Shown: piece after piece, positions 12,901 to 24,200 of the stretch
How the letters are laid out: every line of letters starts with the position of its first letter
How positions within the stretch are numbered: the stretch's first letter is position 1
NCBI GenBank assembly: GCA_036346375.1
Contig: CM070515.1
Span: 9,694,423 to 9,758,422, forward strand
DNA: 64,000 nt
Origin: Guadua angustifolia
Lineage: Eukaryota; Streptophyta; Magnoliopsida; Poales; Poaceae
Direction: 5' to 3'
Notes under the pieces: generated by a model
The model's database searches: none
What the model saw: only the letters and a program-made list of their open reading frames with translations
What the model was told of the DNA's origin: nothing
Translations under genes and position numbers: made by a program

Positions 12901-13279
12901 TGCATGTAATGTAGGTTTTGCTCAAGTCTTGCTGAGTATGTAAAATACTCACCCTTGCCTAATTATATTGTAGGTGGTTGAGTTAGCGCAGCTTCGAGGT
13001 TGGTCATCGTAAGTTGCGGGATTTTTCTTCGTTGTATTCTATCTAAGGAGTTATGCCTGGTCAGTTGCCTGCGGGAATGGTTGGGCAAACTACGAGACAT
13101 TGCTTCCTTTGCTGCTTTATTCCTCTGAGTTGTAATATTTATTTATGTAATCGTTTCCGCTTAATTATTATTTGTATGGTTATGATTTCCAATTGTTGTA
13201 AACATGTGAGTGCTAGCTCTCGATCCAGGAATAGCACAAGAATCACATGGAGGTTCTGTCAAATCGAGCGGGTCTCACA

Positions 13280-14080
13280 TTTTCGTAGAAAAAAATTCTT
13301 TTTTTTGCGGCGTTTTATTTTTTAAATCGTCGAAATAATGAGCGAAACGGCTGAAAGGACACAATTTTTTTTGCGGCGTAACACGCCGCGCGTGTCGTTT
13401 TTCGTGGAAAAATTTTCCTTTTTTTTCGGCGGCGCTTTATTTTTTAAATTGTCGAAATAATAAGCGGAACGGTTGAAAAAACACAAATTTTTTCGCGGCG
13501 TAACACGCCACGCGAACGGGGAAAAAAATAGAGAGATAGAGTTGTGGAAATATCTCTTTCGACGAATTATTTGGAAAATATTGGAGACCGAACTGGAAAA
13601 CCGCGGTGGGGAAAAAGTCTAGATGGAAAAAGGTGAAAAATTATTAGAGATGACAACCTTCTTTTGTCGAGTCTAACACTCAGAGATCGAGATGGGAAAT
13701 CGAGGTGGGAAAAAAGTACAGAGATAGAGCTGTACAAATATTTCTGGCGACGAAAACATTTTTTTCTGGGAAAAACGGAGAAAGGATCTAGACGTAAAGA
13801 GTAAGGACCTGTTTGTTACGTTTTTGGACCTGTCCGCTATCCTTAAAAATTAGAAAAGGGTTTGTTCACGATTTGAATTTAACGGGAGTTTTATTCCGTA
13901 AAATAGCGCACGAGGGACCCAAACGCGATTTTAGGGAAAAATATCTTCCCCTCACAAAAAATCGCGAAGGGCCTATTCGTAATTTATAAAAGGACCAAAA
14001 CGCGAAAGTTTTTTTTGAGTCGGCCGCCGGCCGGCTCGAGCCGAGCTGCCGGCTTGGCTCAAAGCGTCAGGAGCGCGCGA
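13280..14080. repeat. Dispersed repeat related to 51231-52850
   Basis: Directly after the retrotransposon lies AT-rich DNA with repeated GCGGCG, TTTTTTCG and GGAAAAACGGAGAAAGGA motifs. The stretch 13620-14000 matches 51600-52760 in order, including AAATTATTAGAGATGACAAC, GGACCTGTTTGTTA and AAAAAATCGCGAAGG. It is a second, shorter copy of the Helitron-like repeat. It ends near a GC-rich palindromic stretch (GCCGGCCGGC). Confidence 0.7.
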
Positions 14081-17035
14081 TTTCTTCAGCATTTAGGAGA
14101 TGTATTATGCTGGCACTAGGGTCTTACGATCCAACAGTCCCCAGGACCATTCCTATCCTGGTACTCATGCGTATAAAATAGGTTATTTTATATATCACCT
14201 TCCTAATATAAGTTATATAAATTTTAAAATAAAGAAAGAAATACGTAATCACCATCCACCATTTATCCGTACGTTAATATTTGCACACCTTTAAATAATG
14301 ATACATAAAAAACACCTTCCAATAGTTATTTGCAGGTTATAATCATTAGAACTATATGATCTTATGGCTGCGTTGCTACCTCGATGGATAGATGGTAAAC
14401 CCAAACACAATGCAGGTAGCGTCGCATTCGTGGCAACCTTTGAGGGCGTATTTGGATCGAACACACGAATTTCACGTGAGTATTGCAGAAATTTATCAAG
14501 AAAACTGTTTAAATTTTGAAGAAAAAAAAAACTGGGAGTTCATGCGTTCCAAACAGAGCCCGATCCAATTCATGCTAGCTAGGGTCTACCTATCTATGTC
14601 TGTTGTTCGAACGATTCCTGTTGTCGTCTCTGTTTGCTTTGAGCACTGAAAATTGTCTTACCTGAAAAGATGAGTTATTCAAAGGAATACCTGAAGAATA
14701 GAATAAACACATGGCACAGCTGGGTGCTAGAATAGTAGTTGATAGAAGTTCTAGTCACTTAAAAAAAAAATAACCACTGCTTAATTAGCTACGTCACTCC
14801 TAGTGTTGGGGTATATGACACTGTTCCTTTGTCTTCTTGTCATCATATGGATGTTTTGGTGGATTAATTGTTTTGGGCCTCTTGGCCGGCCATGCAGTTA
14901 GCAAACAAATACGTACTTAATTGTTTTTCTTCTTAGCGCATGTACAGTGATATAATAAAAGTTGTTTATAACACATCTCCATATTATCTAACACATCTCC
15001 ATATTATCTACAAATAACACTAAAAACAACCTATACAATAGATTTTCTGTATAGTTATCTATAATGATCTCTCATACAATTAACAAATTGTTTATACAAT
15101 AGTACATAAAATATAAAGCTATTTGGTAAACTACAGTTTTCTCTCTCTTCCATATTACTTAAAATCCTACGGGGTACAATCTTACGTACAGCTGACATGT
15201 ACCATTGTACATACCCTAATCAATCCATCAAACAAAGAGATGATGATGGCAAGTGCTCAACAGCGAAAGGAGAGACCACTTAGCCTGAGATGGCTACAGT
15301 AACAGTCCTCAGCTGGAGAACAAACTATATAAACGGATTTAATTTGTGAGCTCCAAAAGCCAGATTCAGAGTGCATTTGAAGACAAAGCATCCTTGTATC
15401 GCTCTTATCTCCGGGTAAATCAAAGACTGCGACTTCTGAAACAATCGCTACTTGCTACTTGCATATCCTATCTGCAAAAATCGCCTCTTTCGAAACTTGA
15501 CTACCTCTGTACCTACAGAATCATCTTGTTTCAAACACGAGGTAAACCGTAGACGTATGTTATCAAGTTCAAATAATGCAAACCGATTAAATAATTTTGT
15601 GTGAAGAAACTGGTGGTCTAGTTGGTTGCTACTAAGGCACGCTATCGTGTTCATCGGTTCTTTTCAGGTGCAGGTCTGCTGCCAGTGCATGCCTGCAACG
15701 CAAAGTTGCTGGCCACGGAAGGTACCTCACTCACCCCTTCCGTTCTTCTCGCGTAGGATTGGTCAGGTCCTCGTCGGTTTTCCTTAAATTAATATAATTT
15801 GATTTAATATATTTTTTATATAATTTGAAAGCATTTTTAGAACCATGCTAAGCTGAGTCAAAGCGATAGAAACTTAATTTTATTTGCAATGGACTTATTT
15901 TAATATTTAACCGATTAATAAGTGTCATTAGAGTAATTTTGAACCGGGCCATTCTACCCTACTAGCAGCTTTTTTTTTCCGCCCTAGCCATGGCTCACAT
16001 AATCTGAGAATTGAAGATGGATTGATGCAGTGCACCCAAAGGGATCGTCTGATGTAGAGTTAAGGCAATAAGGCAGCCTGGTGCACGGCAGCCATCCTTC
16101 TTCTGAGGCGTCAGGAGGCCCACATGCCAGAAGAGGTTGACATGGATGAAAATGGATTAAGATCAGCTTCGGTTTTATGGGCGTTCGGTGATAAGGGTTC
16201 CTTGTGTGCCTACACCGATTCTTTGATAGGCTTTGCTTACCGTGTATATTAAAAAATTAGTACAACTAGTGCTTGACGTATACAGCAACTTAACATTTAA
16301 ATCGCCCCTTTTCTTTTGGTCCATCTTTTTTATACTAAAGACCAATTGTAATTCAGATGAATTGTACTTTTATAGAGATTATATGTAACTAGATCTACTG
16401 AAACACCGCATTCCAAACTGGTCTTAAGTTGAACCTCAATTTTTGATCAATTGGTAATCCATGTCAAAATCGATTTTGCTGTCGATGTAGGAACACGTGA
16501 CAATGGAATATGATGGTTTACATGTTTTTACACGATTAATTTTGGATAGTAGAAGGCATGACATTTTCGCCTTTGTTTGGGGTCTCAAGTTTTTTTTATA
16601 TAAAAAAGCAAGATTTAGGACTAACAAACTAAAACCTTGCTTGGTTATGACAGGATAAAATCGAAATAACAAAAAACGATTTTCTCAAAACTCTAGCTAT
16701 GAGTTTATGAAAATTTCTATTCCATATTGAACCGAACGGAACAGAACTCGTAGCAAATATGCATGGAGTTTTAAGTAATATTACAGACAATTGAAATATA
16801 TATATATAAATAAAATTTCTATTGTACTCACTTCGCCCAAATCTACAAGGCACATTTACTTTTAAATAAGGAGATATTGAACCCGACTAAATTATCCATA
16901 ATTAATTAGTATGTCGAAGCAACATATTCAATGTATATATAAATGTAGAGTAAAGCTGATATTTATTAGGGCATGGACGGAACATCTTACTAGTTTTGTA
17001 CGAACAAGTATATTTTTTTTAGGGAGTGTATAGGT
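14081..17035. other. Intergenic DNA, no gene recognised
   Basis: AT-rich with short open frames only (largest 85 codons). No conserved domain, RNA gene or complete TIR element was recognised. A 20-bp tandem pair is listed separately. Confidence 0.6.
14971..15010. repeat. Tandem duplication, 20-bp unit x2
   Basis: ACACATCTCCATATTATCTA occurs twice in a row with no mismatch. Confidence 0.95.
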
Positions 17036-17061
17036 ATCATCCGGATGTTTTTGTCTTAACT

Positions 17062-17185
17062 AACATCCAAATTTACCGGGCCGTTAGATTAAATCATAGG
17101 ATCGGATGTAATCGATACTCCCGAACATCCAAATTCACCGGGCCGTTGGATCAAATCATAGGATCGGATGTAATCGATACTCCCG
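17062..17185. repeat. Tandem duplication, 62-bp unit x2
   Basis: Both units start AACATCCAAATT and end ATCGATACTCCCG. They differ at only a few bases (17062-17123 and 17124-17185). A related but diverged segment precedes them (ATCCGGATGTTT). Confidence 0.92.
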
Positions 17186-17435
17186 AATCTCAACAATGAT
17201 CCAATGGTTCTAGATTTAAGTGATTTCAACAAAAAAAAACATCTGGTTGATGTTTATCAAATCTTTTTTTATTAGAAAGTATATCACTTTATCGAAGGGT
17301 TAAAATTTCAAAAATTGTAGCCGCCCGTCACCACACCAGCAAGCACATGCAGACGCTCCCTTCGCTGAAAACGTTCGAATTCTCTCATAAAAAGGCGTCT
17401 TGATTTATCAGAACAGAACACTTGCTTTGTAGACT

Positions 17436-17736
17436 GGCCCTGTTTGGCAGAGCTCTGCTCCCAGCTTCTGCGGAGTGAATCTGTGAAGCTCTGCCAAACA
17501 GTAGTTTTCTGAGAATCGCTCCCAGGGTGATTCCCGTGAAGTGATTCTCCAAAATGAACTAGAGTGGGAGTCAAAAAAACCGCTTCTCCGATTCACTCCC
17601 AACAAAGAGTCAGTTTCTCCATAGAGTTTATCCTATGGATTCGTTAGAGAATCACTTTCAGCGACAGAATCACTTCTCTCAGAGAATCACTTCTAACAGA
17701 GAATCAGAATCAGAGAGAGCTCTACCAAACAGGCCC
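17436..17736. mobile_element. MITE with GGCCCTGTTTGG-type inverted ends
   Basis: The left end GGCCCTGTTTGGCAGAGCTC is matched by the inverted right end at 17717-17736 (GGGCCTGTTTGGTAGAGCTC). The interior carries repeats of AGAGAATCACTT. No clear target duplication was seen. It lies about 40 bp before the likely 5' leader of the kinesin gene and so within its promoter region. Confidence 0.75.
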
Positions 17737-17739
17737 TAA

Positions 17740-18201
17740 AAAACCATCCACAATTCTTTCGTTTGTTTTTCAAACTTGTGTTGTGTCAGCCAGCCACCAA
17801 CACCGACATCTGAACGTCTCTCACTCCCTGAAAACCACTTGCGAAGCGCCTTCAAACTACTTCCCTTCCCCCTCTCATCCTCCATCCCCTCCTGCAATCC
17901 AATCCCCAATTCCCTCCCCAAATCCCACCGCGGATTCGACCACATCCAATCCCGATTCGCCACAAATCCTGCTCCGATCCCGCGCCAGTCTGACCCGCGT
18001 TGCTCGTCGCTTCAGATCTGGGCTCCAGCTCGTGGTCCAGATCCCGCGCCTTCTTCTAGCTTCGCAGGTCGGTGCGGCGCAGACGCCAAGTTGGCTCCGC
18101 AGAAGCGATCGCAGAGAGGCGGCGGCGGCGGGGGAGGCGGTGCCGCCGCCGCCGCCGCTGCCGCGGCGTCGTCCGCCGCTGGGGATTCGGGGGACGCGGT
18201 G
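17740..18201 (+). promoter_or_regulatory. Promoter-proximal and leader region of the kinesin gene, CT- and GC-rich
   Basis: Pyrimidine-rich sequence (TCTCTCACTCCC, CCCCTCTCATCC) passes into a strongly GC-rich stretch with (GGC)n and (GCC)n runs just before the chosen ATG. No TATA box was identified. The frame of the kinesin is open back to an ATG at 17776, so part of this region may be coding. Confidence 0.55.
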
Positions 18202-21200
18202 ATGGCGCGGTGGCTGCAGTCCGCGGGGCTGCAGCACCTCGCGGTGTCCTCGTCCGCGCCGGGGGTGGGTGTGGGGATGGCCGGTGACATCCGGGGCGGT
18301 CTCGGTGGCGTCGGTATCGGCGGTGGCGGCGTCCTCCCGAACCTTCTCATGCAGGTAGGTGCATTCGTCTCTCGGGATCCCCGAATAAACATTCCGTCTT
18401 TTGTCTGTTTCGCGTGGGCGTGGTCCTCTATGTTTCGAAACCTTGTTTTCTGTGTTCGTGTCGTCACCTGCATTGCACGATCGCTAGCTCAGGCACGAAG
18501 ATCTTTTGTATGTGTGCGTGCTACAGTTTGCGGAGGCGTGTATTTTTTTTTTTTTTCTTTCCTTTTCGTTTGGATCGGTGGAGAAATGGTCGGAATCCAG
18601 TGAGTTTTGTCTCCCATAGTCAGAAATCGAGTTGAGTTCCGTTGGAGCTGTGGGCTGTATTGCGCAATAGATAGCATAACTATGGATTTTTTTTTTTGGG
18701 AATTGCAGTCCACATTGCGTGTATGAGTGTAGGAGTCATATGGGAAATTTAGGATTTCTGATGCTGGCAGTTTGGAGTTCTGCTTCTGAAGGTTGTTCGT
18801 GAATGCTGAGTTCATGATGATCAATGCAGCCTTGTTAGATGCATGGCGGCATGCATGTCTCTGCTCTGGTTATGAAGGCTGGCAACTGGCATCGCGGGAT
18901 AGAATGTTTTGGTGGATATTCTGCCAGTTAATCGAAAGGTAGCGTCCTGTTACATATTGGGTTGGAAAATGGTGGCCTACATAACTTTTCCCCACTCTGT
19001 GTAATTGCACTGAGCACGGTAGCACTGTGGAACTGCATGCTGTTGAGCTGGAAGGTGGAATTATGCCTTTCCAGTTTGCATGCAAAGTTAACTAGACTGA
19101 TTGAATAGCTGCAAAGTTGCAGCTGCACTTGGGGGAAGTTATTCTACATGTTTAATATGGATTCCAGGTTTGATGTTCTTATAATCTTGAGTTGGTGCAC
19201 AAATACATGGATTGTTTTGCTATCTTGGATTCAAATTGTAGGTTGGATTTTTTTCCCACATAATGCCGTGTTTGGGAAGCCCAAAATCCCGGCCCATCCA
19301 TATGGATGGGCTGGTATATTGAACTAAAATCCTGGCCTATCCACATGCATGGGTTAGGATTTTGGGCTTCCCAAACAAGCCCTAAATGGAATCTTTGTAG
19401 TTTGCTTTGAATGTCAATTATACTTGAAATGCAACTCAATATATCTTCTTCATTGTTTAGCACTCTTAGTAAACAAAAGAAACTTTAGAATTTTGGTCTA
19501 TTATGATACAAAAAATGGATCAGTTTTAATTTGTGAGCAAATCTTTTGTATGAAATTTGTCACTGTACATGCCATAGGGGGAGTTAGGAACTATTCTTTT
19601 GTTTTTCTTGATTCAATTTTTCAAGGAACTCCTTGCATATTACATGTCATTGCCTAGATGATTGTGCCTCTTTTTATTGTGGCATTCAGTGGAAAGCTAA
19701 CATCCCATTCTAGGGTGACGCATTAACAGTGATTTGAAATTTGTACTTTCTACTAGATCTATCTGTGAGGCCCATGATGAGCCCTGGTTTGTCATATGTG
19801 GATGAGTAGTTCCATTCATATTTCATATTAGCAGCATTTTGTGCCTCTATTATTGCTTATCATGAATGGTTTAAGTATTTTATTTTGTTTGGTGATGGGA
19901 GCTTTATATATACATATGCGTTGTTGCTAAGTGGGTCTTTAGATTATGACAATTGTTTCTATTATTATTTGGTAGGGGTATGGGCCTCAATCGATTGAAG
20001 AAAAACAGAAGCTTTATATGCTATTGAGGAGCGTGAATTTTAATGGCGAATCAGCATCTGCATCTATATCTGAGCCCTACACACCGACAGCCCAGAACTT
20101 TGGTGGTGGGGCCCCCCCAGATGGATTCTATTCACCCGAACTTAAAGGTGAATTTGGAGCTGGCCTTTTGGATCTTCATGCGATGGATGACAGCGAGCTA
20201 CTTTCTGAGGTATATCCCTGAATTCTACAGGCAAAATGACCTTGTATTTCCACAGAGAAGTATACTGTATATCTGCATCTTCTTGTTTTTCTTGTGTTTG
20301 TTCCTTCTAGAAGCTAGGGAGATGATGCAAGTGATTAAGAGATGTAAACATATTGGATGTTCCAATCCTGATTTATGATTGGCAATGACATCTTCATGCC
20401 GTCTAATCTAGTTATGGTTTCTCCTCTGTCAGAATGTACCATCAGAACTATTTGAGCCTTCACCCTTTATGCCAAAGGAAATTGATGACGATGAGGATGG
20501 TGTGATATTAGGAAGCGAACAAGGTCTATCAGAGAACTACAGTAGTGCAATCAACATCGAAAAAGAGACCAGTGCTAGAGAAAGTAATGTAGCAAAGATT
20601 AAAGTTGTGGTATGTTGATCATTTCCAAATACTATTGTTGTCCATTTACGGCAGTTATCCAAAAATTAAAGTAATATTATCGCTTCTTTTCTTATTGCTA
20701 GTGATTAGTGAAAAACTTACTTGACTAACACACGTCGCTCTTTTAGGTTAGGAAAAGGCCTCTGAACAAAAAGGAGATATCTCGAAAGGAGGATGACATC
20801 ATAACTGTACATAATTCCCAATTATTGACTGTTCATGAGCCCAAGCTGAAGGTACCATCTGTTATTCATCTGTTCATCGGTATTCTTCATTATGTCTGTG
20901 TTGACAATCTGATGAATAGTCAGTTGATTGGTTCAGCTCTATTTATCTTCTTTTGCGGCTTATACCAAAACAGTTTAATCAATTTCGAATGTCTAGTGAT
21001 GCAGTAGATCACAAGCATAGGAAGAGAGGCAATCCATTTGCCCCTTCAATGTTTTACTTGATAACTACTGTACTCTGATATGCAGCATGACTTATTCCTT
21101 TAGCATCATTTATATTCACCACGGCTATGTTAGAAAATAAACAATACTACATTATTTTGATGCCAGCAGGCTTTAGGTGGTTATGAACTATGATGTGGAT

Positions 21201-24200
21201 GAAAAAGCATGTTTTGAAGTGATACAAACTGATAATTCTGGTAGTAGGACCTGCCATTTCTTTGGAATGGCATGGATTGAAGCATTCACACAAAGATTTC
21301 CATTCTATTGGTTGTTTGAATTATATTATGTCCTTGTCTGCGTCTATCTGCCGTGGGCTTGTAAACGTAGAAATATAATAAATTCATATTTCCCTTCAGC
21401 GCAATGGGTAGCATCTCGGTTGTGGGTCTAGATATAGATTTTTAAATTAACCTACATAATTTTGTTGCTATGTATCATTGAATTCAACTATATTCCTGAC
21501 CCTGGATGGTTAAATAACTTTCTACAGCACAGGATTGCTGTAGACAAGCCATTCCATGTTTTGCTATTTTTCTTGTTAGTGTATGACTGTGCTCAGCCCG
21601 CCAAAAGAAAAAAAGATTGTTGTTAATTTGTTACAAGATGCATGAGTCAGCAGTTATACCAGTAATAAAAATAACATTCAGAAGTTTTTTATGCTTGTTC
21701 ATGCTATTTGTACTAACATGTAGTCTCTACTGAAAGGTGGATTTGACAGCTTATGTGGAAAAGCATGAATTCTGCTTTGATGCTGTGCTGGATGAGCATG
21801 TCACTAATGATGAGGTGCTATAATTTTTAACCGTCTCTGTGCTCACCTGATGGATGATGTAGAATGGCTCCTTTTTCTTTTTATTCACCATTTGGTTCTT
21901 AACATATAATTTCCTAGGTTTGTTCTTAACATATAACTTCCCGGGTTGTTTGAACAGGTGTACCGCGAGACTGTGGAACCCATTATACCAATAATTTTCC
22001 AAAGGACAAAAGCAACATGTTTTGCATATGGCCAAACAGGTTGGATCACACTGACTGTCAAGCTAAACACTAAAGCTGCACTTTCTTTACATGTATCGAT
22101 GAATCCTGTCTTCCACTCATCCTATAGCTTCTGTCCACCATGTTGTTCAATGTTCTCCAACTTGAGAGTGCAGTGTTGCAATTTGATTCTCGGTAAAATC
22201 TGTGGCCGTCAAGTATTTATGGATGGGATAAAGTTGAACATTTAGTATTTGACATTGGAAGTGTATGGAACAAATGTGACAGTTTAATAGTTTAATGTGT
22301 GATCCCTGTTTTGGGGAGCATTCTTTGAGAAAGGTGCTTAAAAGCATTTCAACTTGGATTGTTTCTCTCAATACAAGTACAAGAAAAACAACAACAACCA
22401 AGCCTTTTGTCCCAAACAAGTTGGGGTAGGCTAAGAAAGAAACCCAATCAAAGTTAGTAAAACCCCTAAACATTTGATCTTAGGTCATGGTTCCTGTACG
22501 TGAATCACTAACTTCCATGAGATCCTGAAATTGCTTTATATGCTAGATGTTATGCATTATTTGTTCGTCTATCTCAGCTGGATTTTATGTTGTACATGGT
22601 GTGATGTTAATGAATTTAAAATTTAAAATAGGAAACCTTTCTTGCATCTTTACCCATTCATTGATTGATTGTTTATTTCCCTTTGTAGCATGGCTAATAC
22701 TCCTTCATGTGCAGGTAGTGGCAAGACATATACAATGCAACCTCTACCTCTAAGAGCTGTACAAGATATGGTTCGTCTTTTGCATCAACCTCTGTACCGG
22801 GGTCAAAATTTCAAGTTGTGGCTTAGCTACTTTGAGATATATGGCGGGAAGCTGTTTGATCTTCTCAGCGAAAGGAGGTTGATGCTGCATTGCATTCTTA
22901 TATTATTTAACTTGCCATAGTAAAGTTCCCCCAAAAAATTTGCATAGTAAAATATAGGTCAATACTCCTTTTTCGTGGTATCGGTGGGATGTTGACGTTA
23001 TTTGTTTGCATGTTTTTATGTATTGTTTGAGTATAATATGAGTTGACATACTTTGCCCTTCTTGTCCTTCCTTTTTTCCCCTTTGCATGTGTCTGCTTGC
23101 TCATGTTTATGGTTTTCCCTGTATCCTTGCATGTGCCATATTGATAAGCATATATATCTCGGAAACAGCGCTAAAAAAATGTTTACTATTCTTTCACACG
23201 GTGAGTTGTGATTGGAAGCCTATTAGTAACTGGTCGATGACGGTCATGGGAAATATTAGCTCCTTGTTTTGGTAAGTTGGTGGAATCAGGTTCTCTCTGG
23301 TCATGAGAGACCTCCTTTGTCAGGGCTAGTGGAAGCAATGGGCTAGGGAATTTAACTCTAAGTGATAACTTGTATTAATATGAGATGTACGTAGTTCCTA
23401 GAATGCCACAGCTACCCTTTTAGTTTAAATTCAACACTGAAACAATACTTCGCTTTGGAAATCCGGTCTGGTAACTTGGTTTTGTATTTTTTTTAGTATG
23501 ATTAAATGGAACTGTCTTTTTTTTTCTCTTTTGACTTGGTTTCTGGGGTTTTGTTTTTTATATGCTTAAATGGAGCTGCATTTTTTTTCTCTGTTTTTTT
23601 GTTCTAGGCAACTCTGCATGAGGGAAGATGGAAGGAAACAGGTCTGCATAGTTGGTTTGCAAGAGTTTGAGGTTTCTGATGTCCAGATTGTCAAAGAATA
23701 CATCGAGAGAGGAAATTCTGCAAGAAGCACAGGGTCAACTGGGGCCAATGAAGAGTCATCACGCTCTCATGCTATTCTGCAGTTGGCTGTCAAGAAGCAT
23801 ATTCCAGTGACTGATACCCGGAGACAGAGAGATCGTGATGCTAATGAAGCTAAAAATACAAAGCTTGTGGGGAAAATGTCATTTATTGATCTTGCTGGAA
23901 GTGAGCGTGGTGCTGATACAACAGACAATGACAGACAAACTAGGTATTTATTTTCATTCTATAGATCTGGACATGTCTTTCTAGCATGCTCCTGTTGTAT
24001 CATTTTGATTTACTACTTATGCTCTCAGTAAATACTGACCTAGTACGGCCTGTGACCATCTAACTGTTATTGTACCAGAATTGAGGGCGCAGAAATAAAC
24101 AAGAGCCTTTTGGCTCTCAAGGAATGTATTCGGGCACTGGATAATGATCAAATACACATACCTTTCAGAGGAAGCAAGCTGACGGAGGTGCTTCGTGACT

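Larger units (their letters stand above)
1..13279 (+). mobile_element. Long-LTR retrotransposon (Ty3/gypsy-like, non-autonomous), left end outside window
   Basis: Two near-identical LTR copies (1-2452 and the matching 10851-13279) flank about 6 kb of internal DNA. The left copy ends in ACA and is followed at 2457 by a primer-binding site; the right copy is preceded by a purine tract at 8452 and opens TGTAACATCC at 8466. The complete right LTR is 4814 bp, so the full element should be about 15.6 kb. The internal region keeps only a damaged gag zinc knuckle near 6790 and traces of a gypsy pol tail near 8010-8450; no reverse transcriptase or integrase can be read. Ty3/gypsy placement rests on these traces and on the PPT/LTR junction. 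The target-site duplication cannot be tested because the left end is missing; the 5 bases after the element are ttttc. Confidence 0.88.
8466..13279 (+). repeat. 3' LTR, complete, 4814 bp
   Basis: It opens TGTAACATCC straight after the purine tract and ends GGTCTCACA, the same end as the 5' LTR. The length is unusual, close to the size of the internal region. It contains a GC-rich block at 9060-9990 with a TATA motif, followed by AT-rich DNA. Part of it (10851-13279) is matched by the left copy; the remaining 2385 bp have no partner in the window. Confidence 0.92.

Noticed and set aside
13280..14080. Considered as part of the long-LTR element
   Set aside because: It starts after the ACA end of the LTR and instead matches the repeat at 51231-52850.
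17783..18473. Several overlapping Pro/Ser- or Arg-rich frames around the kinesin leader
   Set aside because: Alternative-frame shadows of the GC-rich leader and first exon.
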